64,000 bases of DNA from NCBI RefSeq assembly GCF_014837175.1, contig NZ_JACYFR010000004.1, positions 124,001 through 188,000 on the forward strand. Direction: 5' to 3'. The position numbers and the translations under genes were made by a program. The notes beneath the pieces were generated by a model, which made no database searches, was not told where the DNA came from, and was given only the letters and a program-made list of their open reading frames with translations. The stretch is from Cellulomonas sp. JH27-2. Its GTDB lineage: Bacteria > Actinomycetota > Actinomycetes > Actinomycetales > Cellulomonadaceae. How positions within the stretch are numbered: the first letter of the stretch is position 1; every line of letters starts with the position of its first letter. Below are positions 36,729 through 45,386 of this stretch, piece by piece.

Positions 36729-39700
36729 TCAGTCCTGGGGTCGTAGCGATCGCACGGCCCGGTGCCAGCGGAACGCCGGATAGGTGAAGCTGGGATCGAG
36801 CCCTCCCGGTGCGGTGCCGAGCTCGACGACGGCGGACCGGAGCTGCTCGGTGAGCACCTCCACCCCCACCGGGTGCAGCGTGTGCAGCGCATTCATGAGG
36901 AGGTAGTACTGGTCGCGCGAGATACGCGCGCCGGCCAGCTCCGGTCGCAGCCGCACCTCGAACGCGTACGGTCCAGGGGCGCCGGCCTCGCGCAGCGTCG
37001 CCCGGACCCAGGTGCGGCCCGGCACGCGGGCGGTCGCCGTGACGGTGGGTGCGGTGGTCGACATGAGCTGGACGCCCTGCCGGTCAGGGGCGGTCGGCAC
37101 CACCTGCGCGCTCGACCAGCCCAGCCGCGTGGTGGGGGAGACCGCGGTCGGTGCCGGGTCGACGGTCAGCACGGCCGACCCGCCGACCTCCAGCTCTACC
37201 GCACCTGTCACGCCCACGGGGTCGCCCGGCGGTCCGGCGACGACGACGGTCGTGCCGGCGCGCGCCACGAACGCGAAGCCTGCGGCGTGCGCGTCGACGG
37301 CCAGGCGGTCGGCGCCGAGCACCGGGTGGGTGAGCACCAGGCGCCGGCCCTCCCGGGCCAGGTCACCGGCCGGCGCCGCCGGGCGGTAGGCCTGCGCGAC
37401 CGTGACCTGGCCGGGTTGGCCGTCGGCGTCCAGGGCGTCCAGCAGGGCGACGAGCGGCCCGACGAGCCCACGGTCCGCCTGCTTGTCCTCGGGGTTGGGA
37501 CCCAGCACGAGTCGTGGATCGGTGAGCGTCGCCAGGTAGGCCGGGTCGAACGCGGGGTCGGGCGGCCCGACGACGTCCTCGCCGACGCCGGTCGTGCCGT
37601 CCGCGGCGATGCTCGCGCCGTCGGCCATCGGGCCGGGGAGCACCTGGAGGGTGACCGTCGCCGTCGTCGTGCGGCCGGCCCGGACCACGTCGCCGGACAG
37701 GGCGAGCGGGCCGGGGCTGGTCGCGGTGAGGGTGGCCGTCGGCGCGCCCGGTCCGGTCGGGACGAGCGTCGCGCGGTCTCCGCCGCCGAGGAGCGCGAAC
37801 CGCACCTCGGCGTCGGGCGGGACGGCCGCGGCGGCGAAGGTCGGCGTGCCGAGCGACATCTCGACGGTCACGGGGGTGCCGACCTCGAGGCGGGGGGTGC
37901 CGCCCACCTGCAGCACGGGCCCTGCACCCGACGGCCCGAGCAGCAGCGGGCGGCCGGGTGCGCAGGCGACGACGACGACGCCGTCGGCCCGGTGCTGCAC
38001 CAGGTCGAAGCCGGCGCGGTGCGCCAAGGCCGCGAGCCGCCCCGGGCCTACCACCGGTGCGGCGAGCAGCAGGCCGCGGGCGTCGGCGCGGCTGCCGCCG
38101 GCGGCCGCGTCCCAGCCGGCCAGGACGGTCAGCGCGCCCGGGTGCCCCGACGCGTCGAACAGGTCGGCCAGGCGGCTCACGGCCGCGGCCGCCGTCGGAC
38201 GCATCAGGTGCGGGTCCGGGACGGGCAGGCCCGGGTCGCGCGCGGGGTCGTCGGGCACCGGGGCGAACGTCACGCGCGGGTCCGTGCAGCGGCCCAGCAG
38301 CGCGGGGTCGGCAGCTCCGTCCTCCGGCGGCCACATCCGGTCCTCGGTCGCGCCGGGCCGACCGTCGCCGTCGATGCTCTCCGCCAGACCGAGGGCCGCC
38401 GGCCAGACGCGCAGCACCGTGCCGCCGGAGCGTGCGGGGCCGTCCGTGTCGTCGACGACGAACGGGTCGGCGATCCCGTCGACCACCGGGACCAGGCGAT
38501 TGAGCACGGCCTGCAGGCCGCCGGGCGTCGGCAGCTCCCAGCGGCGGAAGAGCGCCAGGCGGGACCGGTAGCTCTCGTCGGACTCGCCGAGCACCGGGTG
38601 GAAGTGCGTCCGCGCGACCGAGCTGATGCGCACCTCGTCGATCGTCCCGCGGAAGCCGGACGCGTCGGGCCCGAGCACCACGTCGCCGGCCGTCCCGACG
38701 GCGCCCAGCGCGCCGCTCGTCGCGGCCTGCTCGACGCCGTCGACCACCACGGCCAGTCGCGCGTCCGCCCCGTCGCGGGACAGGACGAGCGCGACGTGCG
38801 TGAACCGGTCGGTCGACAGGTCGACCGCGGCGGAGACGCTCAGCGCCACCGTGCCGTCGTCGACGGTGGCGCGCACCGACTGCCGTCCGCCCAGGCCCAG
38901 GTCGCCGACGTCGAGAGCCCACACCGGGCTGCCCGGCAGGCCGCGCCGCGCCACGAAGCCGAGGGTCGAGACGGCGTCGGGCCGGACGAACAGCTCGACC
39001 GTCAGCCCGTCGCCCGCGGCCACGTCGAAGTCGGCGTGCGAGGCGATCGTGACCGAGCCCGCGCCCGGGAAGCGGACGCCGCGGTCGTAACGCGCGGGGA
39101 CGCCCGGGGTCGCCGTCCCGGACAGGACGCCGTGGTGCGGCGTGCGGCCGGGGAAGATCGCCGCGGCGTCGGTGATCGCGGGCACGGCACCGGGTGCGTC
39201 GTCGAGGTGGAAGAGCGCGACGGTGGCCGGGTCCACGGAGTAGGGCGTGGGCGGGAAGCGCGGGACGGCCAGGTCGGCCCCGACCAGGTCCAGGCTCGCG
39301 CCGGTGGTCCGGGCCACCACGCGCTGGTCGTGCACCTCGCGGGTCAGCCGCGTGAGCCGGTCGCGCTCGGCGCCCACCACCCACAGCAGCCGGGCGGTGG
39401 TGCCGAGCAGCGCGGTGGCACGCCACCGGTCCTGCGCGGGGGCGGTCGGCCCGTCGATCTCGCGCACGCCGGTCAGGCGCGCCTCGGGGGTGAGCCCCGA
39501 CGGCAGCACGACCGCGACGCTGTCGCCGTCGCCCAGGCCTTCGGTCGCGACGACGGCGGTAAACGCACCCGCGAGCGGGTCGGTCCCGGAGACCTCGACG
39601 GCGGTCCCGCGCGGGCCGGTCCCGACGGCGCGCAGGACGTACGACGCCTCGGGTGTGGTGCCGTACAGGGCGCGGTGCTCGACGAAGTCGTACGGGACGG

Positions 39701-39833
39701 CGACGGCCGCGTCGGGTGTCGCCCCCGCGACGAGCGGCAGGTCGAGCGAGTCCGCACCGCGTGCGAACGGCAGCGTCAGCCGGCGGCACATCGCCTGCAC
39801 CGCGGGCGGCGGGGCCAGGGCGGGGATGGTCAT
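36729..39833 (-). CDS. Large baseplate protein with embedded LamG-like domain
   Basis: The 1034-residue protein carries an apparent concanavalin/LamG-like domain (about 203-405: VALFHLDDAPG, GVRFPGAGSVTIASHADFDV, RGTIDEVRISSVAR), then a tail protein I-like stretch (about 415-450, YRSRLALFRRWELPTPGGLQ) typical of baseplate wedge proteins, then two similar beta-rich segments with repeated ADARG/LAREG-type motifs (about 470-960). The ATG overlaps the stop of the gpJ-like gene by 4 bp. A sugar-binding module in a wedge protein may confer target recognition; this is inferred. Confidence 0.8.
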   Translation of the reverse strand: MTIPALAPPPAVQAMCRRLTLPFARGADSLDLPLVAGATPDAAVAVPYDFVEHRALYGTTPEASYVLRAVGTGPRGTAVEVSGTDPLAGAFTAVVATEGLGDGDSVAVVLPSGLTPEARLTGVREIDGPTAPAQDRWRATALLGTTARLLWVVGAERDRLTRLTREVHDQRVVARTTGASLDLVGADLAVPRFPPTPYSVDPATVALFHLDDAPGAVPAITDAAAIFPGRTPHHGVLSGTATPGVPARYDRGVRFPGAGSVTIASHADFDVAAGDGLTVELFVRPDAVSTLGFVARRGLPGSPVWALDVGDLGLGGRQSVRATVDDGTVALSVSAAVDLSTDRFTHVALVLSRDGADARLAVVVDGVEQAATSGALGAVGTAGDVVLGPDASGFRGTIDEVRISSVARTHFHPVLGESDESYRSRLALFRRWELPTPGGLQAVLNRLVPVVDGIADPFVVDDTDGPARSGGTVLRVWPAALGLAESIDGDGRPGATEDRMWPPEDGAADPALLGRCTDPRVTFAPVPDDPARDPGLPVPDPHLMRPTAAAAVSRLADLFDASGHPGALTVLAGWDAAAGGSRADARGLLLAAPVVGPGRLAALAHRAGFDLVQHRADGVVVVACAPGRPLLLGPSGAGPVLQVGGTPRLEVGTPVTVEMSLGTPTFAAAAVPPDAEVRFALLGGGDRATLVPTGPGAPTATLTATSPGPLALSGDVVRAGRTTTATVTLQVLPGPMADGASIAADGTTGVGEDVVGPPDPAFDPAYLATLTDPRLVLGPNPEDKQADRGLVGPLVALLDALDADGQPGQVTVAQAYRPAAPAGDLAREGRRLVLTHPVLGADRLAVDAHAAGFAFVARAGTTVVVAGPPGDPVGVTGAVELEVGGSAVLTVDPAPTAVSPTTRLGWSSAQVVPTAPDRQGVQLMSTTAPTVTATARVPGRTWVRATLREAGAPGPYAFEVRLRPELAGARISRDQYYLLMNALHTLHPVGVEVLTEQLRSAVVELGTAPGGLDPSFTYPAFRWHRAVRSLRPQD

Positions 39834-41140
39834 GGGATCACGACCTCGAGGTCGACGAGCCCGGAGTCGGGCCGGAAGACGGCGAGCTCGGTCGGGCCCA
39901 TCACCAGGTTCTCCCCGACACCGGCCTCGTACGCGACCGACTGGTACCCGACCGGGCCCAGGCTGAACCGCCCGAACACGCCGGGGCCGCGCCGCAGGTG
40001 CATGGCCTGCACGTCGAGCACACCCGCCTCGTCGGTGAACGCACGCATGACCTGCGCGAACAGCACGTCGCCGCCCAGCCGCAGGGCGGCCGCCTCGGCG
40101 CCCACGCGCTGCAGGACGCGCGCGAGCAGGGCGTCCTGGTCGTAACCGGGCTGGACCACCAGCCGGGCGCGCACGCCGACGTCGATGTGGTCGGCCTCGA
40201 TGACGTTGGGGTGCACGCCGGGCGGGCGGACCAGGTCGAGCGCGGCGGTGACGCGCTCGAGCACGCCGCGCACGGAGCCGGCGGGCAGCCACGGCCAGCG
40301 GAACTCGTGCGCGACGACCACGTCGAACAGGTACGGCTCGCCGAAGCGGCGCTCGGCGGCGAACAGCCGTCGGCCGAAGTCGAACAGCCCGAAGTACGAC
40401 TGCGACACGTCCACGCCGCCCAGCGGGTCGGAGATGAGCACGTCGACCACGCCGTCCACGGCGAGCACGGCTTGCTGCACGGCCTCGATGGTCCACAGCG
40501 TGCGCGCGGTGCCGACCAGGCGCCCGCGGTAGACGTCGTCCGGCTCGGGAGCGTTCCCGCCGCTGGTGGGGGCCGCGTTGGTGACGGTGAGCGTGGCGGG
40601 GCCCAGGTCCGCGAAGTAGACCGCCGCGTGCTCGGGCTCGATCGCGGTGATCGTGGCCGGGGCGACGTCGCCGAGCGGTCCCGGGTCGAGCGCCAGCACG
40701 GGCACCGTCGCCACGGGGGCGAGCGAGGTGAGCGTGACCGGTCGGGTCGTGGTGAACAGCGTGCCCGTCGCCGTCGTCAGGACCGTCGCCTCGTTGACCA
40801 GGTAGGTGCGGCCGGGGACGCCCGAGCCGAGCGTGATCGTCACCTCGCCCGAGGCGTGCAGCGCACGCCGGTCGACGCCGATGTCCTCGCCCAGCAGGTC
40901 CAGGCTCGCGCCGTCGGCGGTCGAGACGAACCCCGCGTAGTAGCTCGCCTCCAGGCGCTTCCACAGCTCGGCGTCCTCGGCTGCCGCGACCTCGAGGATC
41001 TTGCGCAGGGGGCTCGTCGTCGTCAGGTCCACGTCCGGGCCGAACGCGACCCGCGCGCGGGCCAGCGCCTCGGCCAGCACCACGTCGAGCCCCTTGACGA
41101 CGTAGCCGTCGTCGGTGACGCCGTACTGCGTCTGTGCCAT
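39830..41140 (-). CDS. Baseplate J/gp47-like protein
   Basis: This 436-residue baseplate wedge protein has the typical order of gpJ/gp47 proteins: a helical start with TSPLRKILEVAAAEDAELWKRLEASYYAGFVSTADGASLD in pattern (about 35-75), a beta domain, and EPDDVYRGRLVGTARTLWTIEAVQQAVLAVDGV. In phage and injection systems this protein forms the iris of the baseplate. ATG 41140 has GGGAGG upstream; a longer in-frame start would overlap the gp25-like gene. Confidence 0.88.
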   Translation of the reverse strand: MAQTQYGVTDDGYVVKGLDVVLAEALARARVAFGPDVDLTTTSPLRKILEVAAAEDAELWKRLEASYYAGFVSTADGASLDLLGEDIGVDRRALHASGEVTITLGSGVPGRTYLVNEATVLTTATGTLFTTTRPVTLTSLAPVATVPVLALDPGPLGDVAPATITAIEPEHAAVYFADLGPATLTVTNAAPTSGGNAPEPDDVYRGRLVGTARTLWTIEAVQQAVLAVDGVVDVLISDPLGGVDVSQSYFGLFDFGRRLFAAERRFGEPYLFDVVVAHEFRWPWLPAGSVRGVLERVTAALDLVRPPGVHPNVIEADHIDVGVRARLVVQPGYDQDALLARVLQRVGAEAAALRLGGDVLFAQVMRAFTDEAGVLDVQAMHLRRGPGVFGRFSLGPVGYQSVAYEAGVGENLVMGPTELAVFRPDSGLVDLEVVIP

Positions 41141-41156
41141 CTCGCTCACCTCCCGC

Positions 41157-41651
41157 TCACCACCGCACATCTGCCAGGACCTGCACGGTCGCGGCCGCAC
41201 CGGTCGTCGGGTCGGAGGTCGGGTCCGCCACGTCCGCCGCTGGCGCGACAGGGGACACCGTGATCTCGACGAGAGCCGTGCGCACGTCGCCGCGCGCCGC
41301 CTCCACGCCGGGATGCGCCACCAGGTACTCGGGGTCGTCGTCGAACAGGACCCTGTCCACCGATGCCACCCGCGGATCGCTCGCGATGGACCGGATGATG
41401 CTCAGGCGCAGCACGTCCTTGACCATGGGACGGGGCAGCGCGGCCGTGAACGTGTCGCGCACGTCCAGGCCGTAGCGGACGTCGAGCAGGTCGCTCGCCC
41501 ACGGGGTCGCGAGCCGCAGCTCGAGGCCCTGGCGCAGGTTCTGGACGCCGGCGATCTCGACCAGCCGGCCGGCCTCGAGCACCAGGTCCCCGTCGTCGAG
41601 GAGCAGACCGTGTCCGTAGGCGGCCTGCTCGCGGGCGTCGCGGGTGCTCAT
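41157..41651 (-). CDS. gp25-like baseplate wedge protein
   Basis: The 164-residue product matches the size and pattern of gp25/GPW-type baseplate proteins: a helical middle with LRLATPWASDLLDVRYGLDVRD and a terminal beta strand VRTALVEITVSPV. Its ATG overlaps the stop of the PAAR-like gene by 4 bp and it precedes the gpJ-like gene, the usual gene order gp25-gpJ. Assignment rests on pattern and position. Confidence 0.75.
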   Translation of the reverse strand: MSTRDAREQAAYGHGLLLDDGDLVLEAGRLVEIAGVQNLRQGLELRLATPWASDLLDVRYGLDVRDTFTAALPRPMVKDVLRLSIIRSIASDPRVASVDRVLFDDDPEYLVAHPGVEAARGDVRTALVEITVSPVAPAADVADPTSDPTTGAAATVQVLADVRW

Positions 41652-42007
41652 GACGCGCTCAGCTTGCTGTGGCCGGCGGACTTCGACGACCACTGGCCGG
41701 GACCGTCGGGCGCGATGCCGTCGGTGAGGCCGCGAGCGTCGGTGGTCAGCACCTTCATGCCCCCCGCCGAGAGGTTCGTCGACTCGCCGGCGATCAGGGA
41801 CGTCACGGCCAGGCACGGTTTGGTGACGGGCGCGGGCGGCGACGACGTGGGTGTGGAGCAGCCGCTGATCGTCGCGCCCATGACGTCGGCCCGGGCGATC
41901 ACCGGCTTGCCGTCGACCTTCAGCGCGCTGCGCCCGCCGGTCAGCGTCACCGAGCCGCCGTGCGCGCACTGCAGCTGGGAGCCCGTGGTCAGGACCGTGG
42001 CCATCAC
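41648..42007 (-). CDS. PAAR-like spike tip protein
   Basis: The 119-residue protein starts ATVLTTGSQLQCAHGGSVTL and holds Cys and His residues (CAHGG, SGCS, PCLAV) that could bind a metal at the point of the spike, as in PAAR/DUF4280-type tips. Such tips cap the central spike and pierce the target membrane. It overlaps the hub/spike gene upstream by 4 bp and follows it directly, as expected. Confidence 0.8.
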   Translation of the reverse strand: MMATVLTTGSQLQCAHGGSVTLTGGRSALKVDGKPVIARADVMGATISGCSTPTSSPPAPVTKPCLAVTSLIAGESTNLSAGGMKVLTTDARGLTDGIAPDGPGQWSSKSAGHSKLSAS

Positions 42008-43758
42008 TTCACCTCCACCGCTGCGCCGTCGAGCGTGAGCGAGACCTGCCCGTTGCCGAACGTCAGCTTCTTCTGGCTGGTGGTGATCGAGATGGCGCCG
42101 TCGGAGTCGACCGTGATGGTCGTGCCGCTGCTGTGCTCGATCGTGATCGTGTCGTCGTCCGGGACGCTCGGTCGCGTGCCGACGTCAGGCAGCGCGGACG
42201 TCCCGACCAGGACGTGCAGGCCGCGGGCCTGCAGGACGCGGGCGCCGCGCGCGTCGATGAGGTCGTTGACGCCCTTGCCGGTCGGCTTGCCGTCGCCCCC
42301 GAGCTCGGTGGGCAGCGCGAGCCACCAGTCACCGACGTGGTTGGGCGGGGGCGTCGACGACGGCTGCGACGGCCAGATCCAGCCCGCGACGATCGCGTCG
42401 TTCGTGAGCGACCGGTTGTGCGCCAGCACGGCCCGCATGCCTGGGTAGACGGGCGTCACGAGGCCGACCTTGTCGAACGCGAACGGCGAGGCCACCGGCT
42501 TCTTGACCAGCTCGTCCTCGGTCGAGACGGGGCTCTCGGTGCTGGGTGCGGTCACGCCTCGCTCGGGGGCCTGGGCGTAGTGCAGGCTCACGCGGTGGGC
42601 GTCGGTGGCGGCTGCGCCGTCGGCCGCCGTATAGGCACTGACGTCGCCGACGTCGATCGCGGGGTTGTCCTGGCGTGCGGCGAGGACCGCGCGATTGAAC
42701 TCGTCGACGACGCGGCTGGCGGGGGTCGCAGCCGGGGCCCGGGCGCCCCCCGTGACGTCCGCGAGGACCAGCTCGCACACGTAGCCGGACTTGGTGGAGT
42801 ACGTGACGGTCAGCGCGCTGATGCGCTTGCGGCCCGTGACCGCGGGCAGCTTGGCGACGATCGACTGGCCCACGCGCAGGCCGGGGTGGCCCAGGACCGT
42901 GACCGTGTGGCCGTCGGTGACGGAGCGGTCGTCCCCGCCGGAGGGCGTCGCCCCCGACGAGCCGCCGGACGAGCCGCCCGACGAACCACCCGACGAGCCG
43001 CCGGACGCAGGGCGGTCGGTCTGCGCGCTGCCGACCTGGACGACGTTGTCGTCGACCTCGATCGGCGCCGTCGCCGTGCCCACGGCGGCCCCGATCGCGA
43101 CGACCCCGTCGCCGACGACGAGCGCCTTGCCGGCGAGCTCGGTGAGCTGTGAGAGCGCGGACAGCACCGAGCCGCTGCGGATGGTGAAGTCGCGGCTCGT
43201 CGTCCCCAGCGACGACCCGTCGGCGAGGCGCACGCCTCCGCCGGCGGGGGCGGTCACGCCGGCCAGCAGTCCCCGGACCACCGTGTCGAGGTCGCCCGAC
43301 CCGCGCAACGTGCCCGACGCGCGGGTGTGCAGCAGGAGGTAGCCCGTCTCCTCCTGGCCCTTGAGGACCACCTTCGCGCGGCCGTCGTCGCCGACGCTCG
43401 CGTCGATGTCCGTGATCCGACCGCGCAGCACAGGGTGGTCGCCGAAGATCGTGCGCGGGTCGTCGAGGTAACCGAGGCTGATCGAGACGTGCAGCGCGCC
43501 GTCGTGGTTGGCCCCTCGCAGGATCGTCGTGTCCTTGTCGGGCAGGTCGTAGACCGTGACCTGGAAGGTGGTCGCGGTCGCGCCCTCGCGAGCCGTGATG
43601 GTGACGTCCGAGTCCAGGATCAGGCCCAGCCCGTAGACGCTGTTGCTGATCGTGAGCGGCAGGCCGAAACCGAACGCCGAGGCGACGGCCGCGAGCGCCC
43701 CGCCGGGGGAGCCCGCGGCGCTGATGGTGATCTTGTGCCACAGCACGAACCCGCTCAT
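42004..43758 (-). CDS. Baseplate hub/spike protein (VgrG/gp27-gp5-like)
   Basis: The 584-residue protein has an N-terminal hub-like beta domain (about 1-240), a Gly/Ser linker made of repeated GGSS units (about 249-268), a second domain (270-480), an OB-like stretch (VGLVTPVYPGMRAVLAHN) and a C-terminal beta-helix-like spike with short alternating strands (DTITIEHSSGTTITVDSDG, then ISITTSQKKLTF). This is the layout of VgrG/gp5-type spikes. It sits between a small baseplate gene and the PAAR-like tip and overlaps both by 4 bp. Confidence 0.85.
   Translation of the reverse strand: MSGFVLWHKITISAAGSPGGALAAVASAFGFGLPLTISNSVYGLGLILDSDVTITAREGATATTFQVTVYDLPDKDTTILRGANHDGALHVSISLGYLDDPRTIFGDHPVLRGRITDIDASVGDDGRAKVVLKGQEETGYLLLHTRASGTLRGSGDLDTVVRGLLAGVTAPAGGGVRLADGSSLGTTSRDFTIRSGSVLSALSQLTELAGKALVVGDGVVAIGAAVGTATAPIEVDDNVVQVGSAQTDRPASGGSSGGSSGGSSGGSSGATPSGGDDRSVTDGHTVTVLGHPGLRVGQSIVAKLPAVTGRKRISALTVTYSTKSGYVCELVLADVTGGARAPAATPASRVVDEFNRAVLAARQDNPAIDVGDVSAYTAADGAAATDAHRVSLHYAQAPERGVTAPSTESPVSTEDELVKKPVASPFAFDKVGLVTPVYPGMRAVLAHNRSLTNDAIVAGWIWPSQPSSTPPPNHVGDWWLALPTELGGDGKPTGKGVNDLIDARGARVLQARGLHVLVGTSALPDVGTRPSVPDDDTITIEHSSGTTITVDSDGAISITTSQKKLTFGNGQVSLTLDGAAVEVK
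42955..43010 (-). repeat. Tandem 12-bp repeat coding GGSS units
   Basis: Four near-identical 12-base units (consensus on the plus strand CCGACGAGCCGC) encode the Gly-Gly-Ser-Ser linker of the hub protein. The copy number may vary by slippage. Confidence 0.8.
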
Positions 43759-44174
43759 CGCAGACCCACCCGCGCGGTCAGGACCGACCCGAAGGAGCCG
43801 GCCGCGTTGAGGTTGCCGAGCGCGATGCGCACGTCGTCGACGACGAGCAGCACCTCACCCGCGGCGTACAGGAGGCCGGGCAGCAGCCGGCGGCGCAGGA
43901 GCTGGACAGGTGTGCCGTCGGCCGACTGCCGCACGACGACGCCCACGAGCATGCCCTGGGCCTGCTGCGCGGCCGAGCCGACCACGTCCAGCGGTGTGCG
44001 CGGGTCCGCGTCGCGGTCCAGCAGGTGCTCGGGGACGTCGACGTAGAGGTCGAACCGGTACGTGGTCTCGCCGAGCGCCAGCAGGAACGACTGCGGGAAG
44101 CCGTCGGCGGGGTCGACGGGGAGCGACCGCAGCCCGGCGGTGCCGGTCGTCGTCGCGAGGGTGGGGGTGGGCAC
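43755..44174 (-). CDS. Small baseplate protein (plug-like, DUF6983-type?)
   Basis: The 139-residue product contains FPQSFLLALGETTYRFDLYVDVPE and a C-terminal LLPGLLYAAGEVLLVVDDVR, reminiscent of the small phage baseplate plug proteins that precede hub genes. The similarity is by pattern only. It starts with GTG and overlaps the hub gene by 4 bp. Confidence 0.65.
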   Translation of the reverse strand: MPTPTLATTTGTAGLRSLPVDPADGFPQSFLLALGETTYRFDLYVDVPEHLLDRDADPRTPLDVVGSAAQQAQGMLVGVVVRQSADGTPVQLLRRRLLPGLLYAAGEVLLVVDDVRIALGNLNAAGSFGSVLTARVGLR

Positions 44175-44187
44175 GGTGCGCCTCCCT

Positions 44188-44694
44188 TCAGGGGCCCGGT
44201 GTGCGGGTGACGGGGTTGGGCGGAGGGACGGACGGCAGCGCCGCCGTCGCGATGGCCAGGGCGAGGTCGAGCGCCTCGCCGGCCAGCTCGGCGATGGCCG
44301 AGCGGGGGACGTGGACGAGCGTGATGCTCACGTCGAGCGCCTCGCGCTTGTTCACCGAGTGCGTGAACTTCAGGTCGCTGATCTGCATGTCCGTGCTGAC
44401 GGTCATGCCCGCGACGACCGGGATCCCGGCCAGAGCGAGCGCCGGGGCGGCCGCCGCGGCCGTCCAGCGGGTCGCCAGCGCCAGCGTCTCCAGGGCCTTC
44501 TTCATGAGCAGGCGTTCCTGACCCACCAGCACGGCCTCGATCTGGATGGTCTTGGCCGTCGGCGACACCGCCTGCAGGAACCGGCTGCCCTGGACGCGTT
44601 CGATCTTGTAGCCGTCGCTCAGCACGATCGACTGCACGGCGAACAGCGGCACGGGGCCGACCAGCACGGGCGGGTTGCCCTTCAGGACGCTCAC
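44188..44694 (-). CDS. Unknown tail/baseplate protein
   Basis: The 168-residue protein has a beta-rich start (VLVGPVPLFAVQSIVLSDGYKIERVQGSRF), a helical, Ala-rich middle (about 75-95) and a strand-rich end (LDVSITLVHVPRS). The form recalls adaptor or tube-initiator proteins at the tail tip, but no family can be named. It starts with GTG 3 bases after the previous stop. Confidence 0.65.
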   Translation of the reverse strand: MSVLKGNPPVLVGPVPLFAVQSIVLSDGYKIERVQGSRFLQAVSPTAKTIQIEAVLVGQERLLMKKALETLALATRWTAAAAAPALALAGIPVVAGMTVSTDMQISDLKFTHSVNKREALDVSITLVHVPRSAIAELAGEALDLALAIATAALPSVPPPNPVTRTPGP

Positions 44695-44697
44695 GGC

Positions 44698-44982
44698 TCA
44701 CCCCCGCGCGCCGAGCTCGGCGCCGAGCGCATCGAACACCCGGGCGACGACCGCGTCGGCCGTCGCGTCGTCGAGCCCGACGACCTCGACCTGGACCGGG
44801 AACCAGTAGTGGACCTCCGCCGGGCCGTCGTCGTGCGACGCGCGGCCCGCGGCCACCAGGTCGGCGGCGGCTCCGGGCGCGGGGACGACGAGCTCGCCCT
44901 CGTGCACCAGCGCGATGCCGGTGCGCTCGACGCGGGCTGCCGCCTCCAGGTCCAGGTCGTCCCCGCCCAGGTCCCCGGCCAC
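44698..44982 (-). CDS. Small unknown protein of the contractile locus
   Basis: A 94-residue acidic protein starting with GTG (MAGDLGGDDLDLEAAARVER). It has no known motif; a central VHYWFPVQVEVVGLDD strand pair and a C-terminal helix are predicted by eye. It is packed within 1-3 bases of both neighbours between the tube and the adaptor-like gene, so a structural or assembly role is likely. Confidence 0.65.
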   Translation of the reverse strand: MAGDLGGDDLDLEAAARVERTGIALVHEGELVVPAPGAAADLVAAGRASHDDGPAEVHYWFPVQVEVVGLDDATADAVVARVFDALGAELGARG

Positions 44983-44983
44983 G

Positions 44984-45376
44984 TCACGCCTCGATGCCGA
45001 CGCTCAGCGCCATGCACGTGAAGTTGGCCTGCGGGACGCCGTCGATGACGACGTTGCTGGGCGTCGCGCTCGTGACGAGGCAGCGGCTGAACTTGAGCGC
45101 CTTGAACGACCAGTCGTCGCCCGTGGACTCGGTGACCGCGATCTCGAACTCCTTGCCGGTCAGGGCCAGCTCCGTGAGGTCGGCGACCGCCGTGGCGATC
45201 GCGGGGACCGCCATCGTGAACGTGATGGTCACGGGTTGACGGACGACCCCGACGTTGTCGGACTCGATGCTGTGCAGCACGGTGTGCGGGACGGAGAAGG
45301 TCGGCGAGATGCTGGTGATCGGTGTGATCGTCGTCGTGCCGAGCTTGACCTCGAGCCGCGTGTTCCAGTCGGGCAT
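44984..45376 (-). CDS. Contractile tail tube protein
   Basis: The 130-residue protein (PDWNTRLEVKLGTTTITPITS at the start) is beta-rich, with ESDNVGVVRQPVTITFTMAVP and WSFKALKFSRCLVTSATPSN, in keeping with T4 gp19/Afp1-type tube subunits that form the inner tube. It directly follows the sheath gene, as is standard. Its Shine-Dalgarno (TAGGAG) overlaps the sheath stop codon. Confidence 0.8.
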   Translation of the reverse strand: MPDWNTRLEVKLGTTTITPITSISPTFSVPHTVLHSIESDNVGVVRQPVTITFTMAVPAIATAVADLTELALTGKEFEIAVTESTGDDWSFKALKFSRCLVTSATPSNVVIDGVPQANFTCMALSVGIEA

Positions 45377-45386
45377 GGCGGGTCTC

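Noticed and set aside
36762-40145. Plus-strand open frame of about 1100 codons
   Set aside because: Antisense shadow of the LamG/baseplate gene, low-complexity Arg/Gly composition and no ribosome site.
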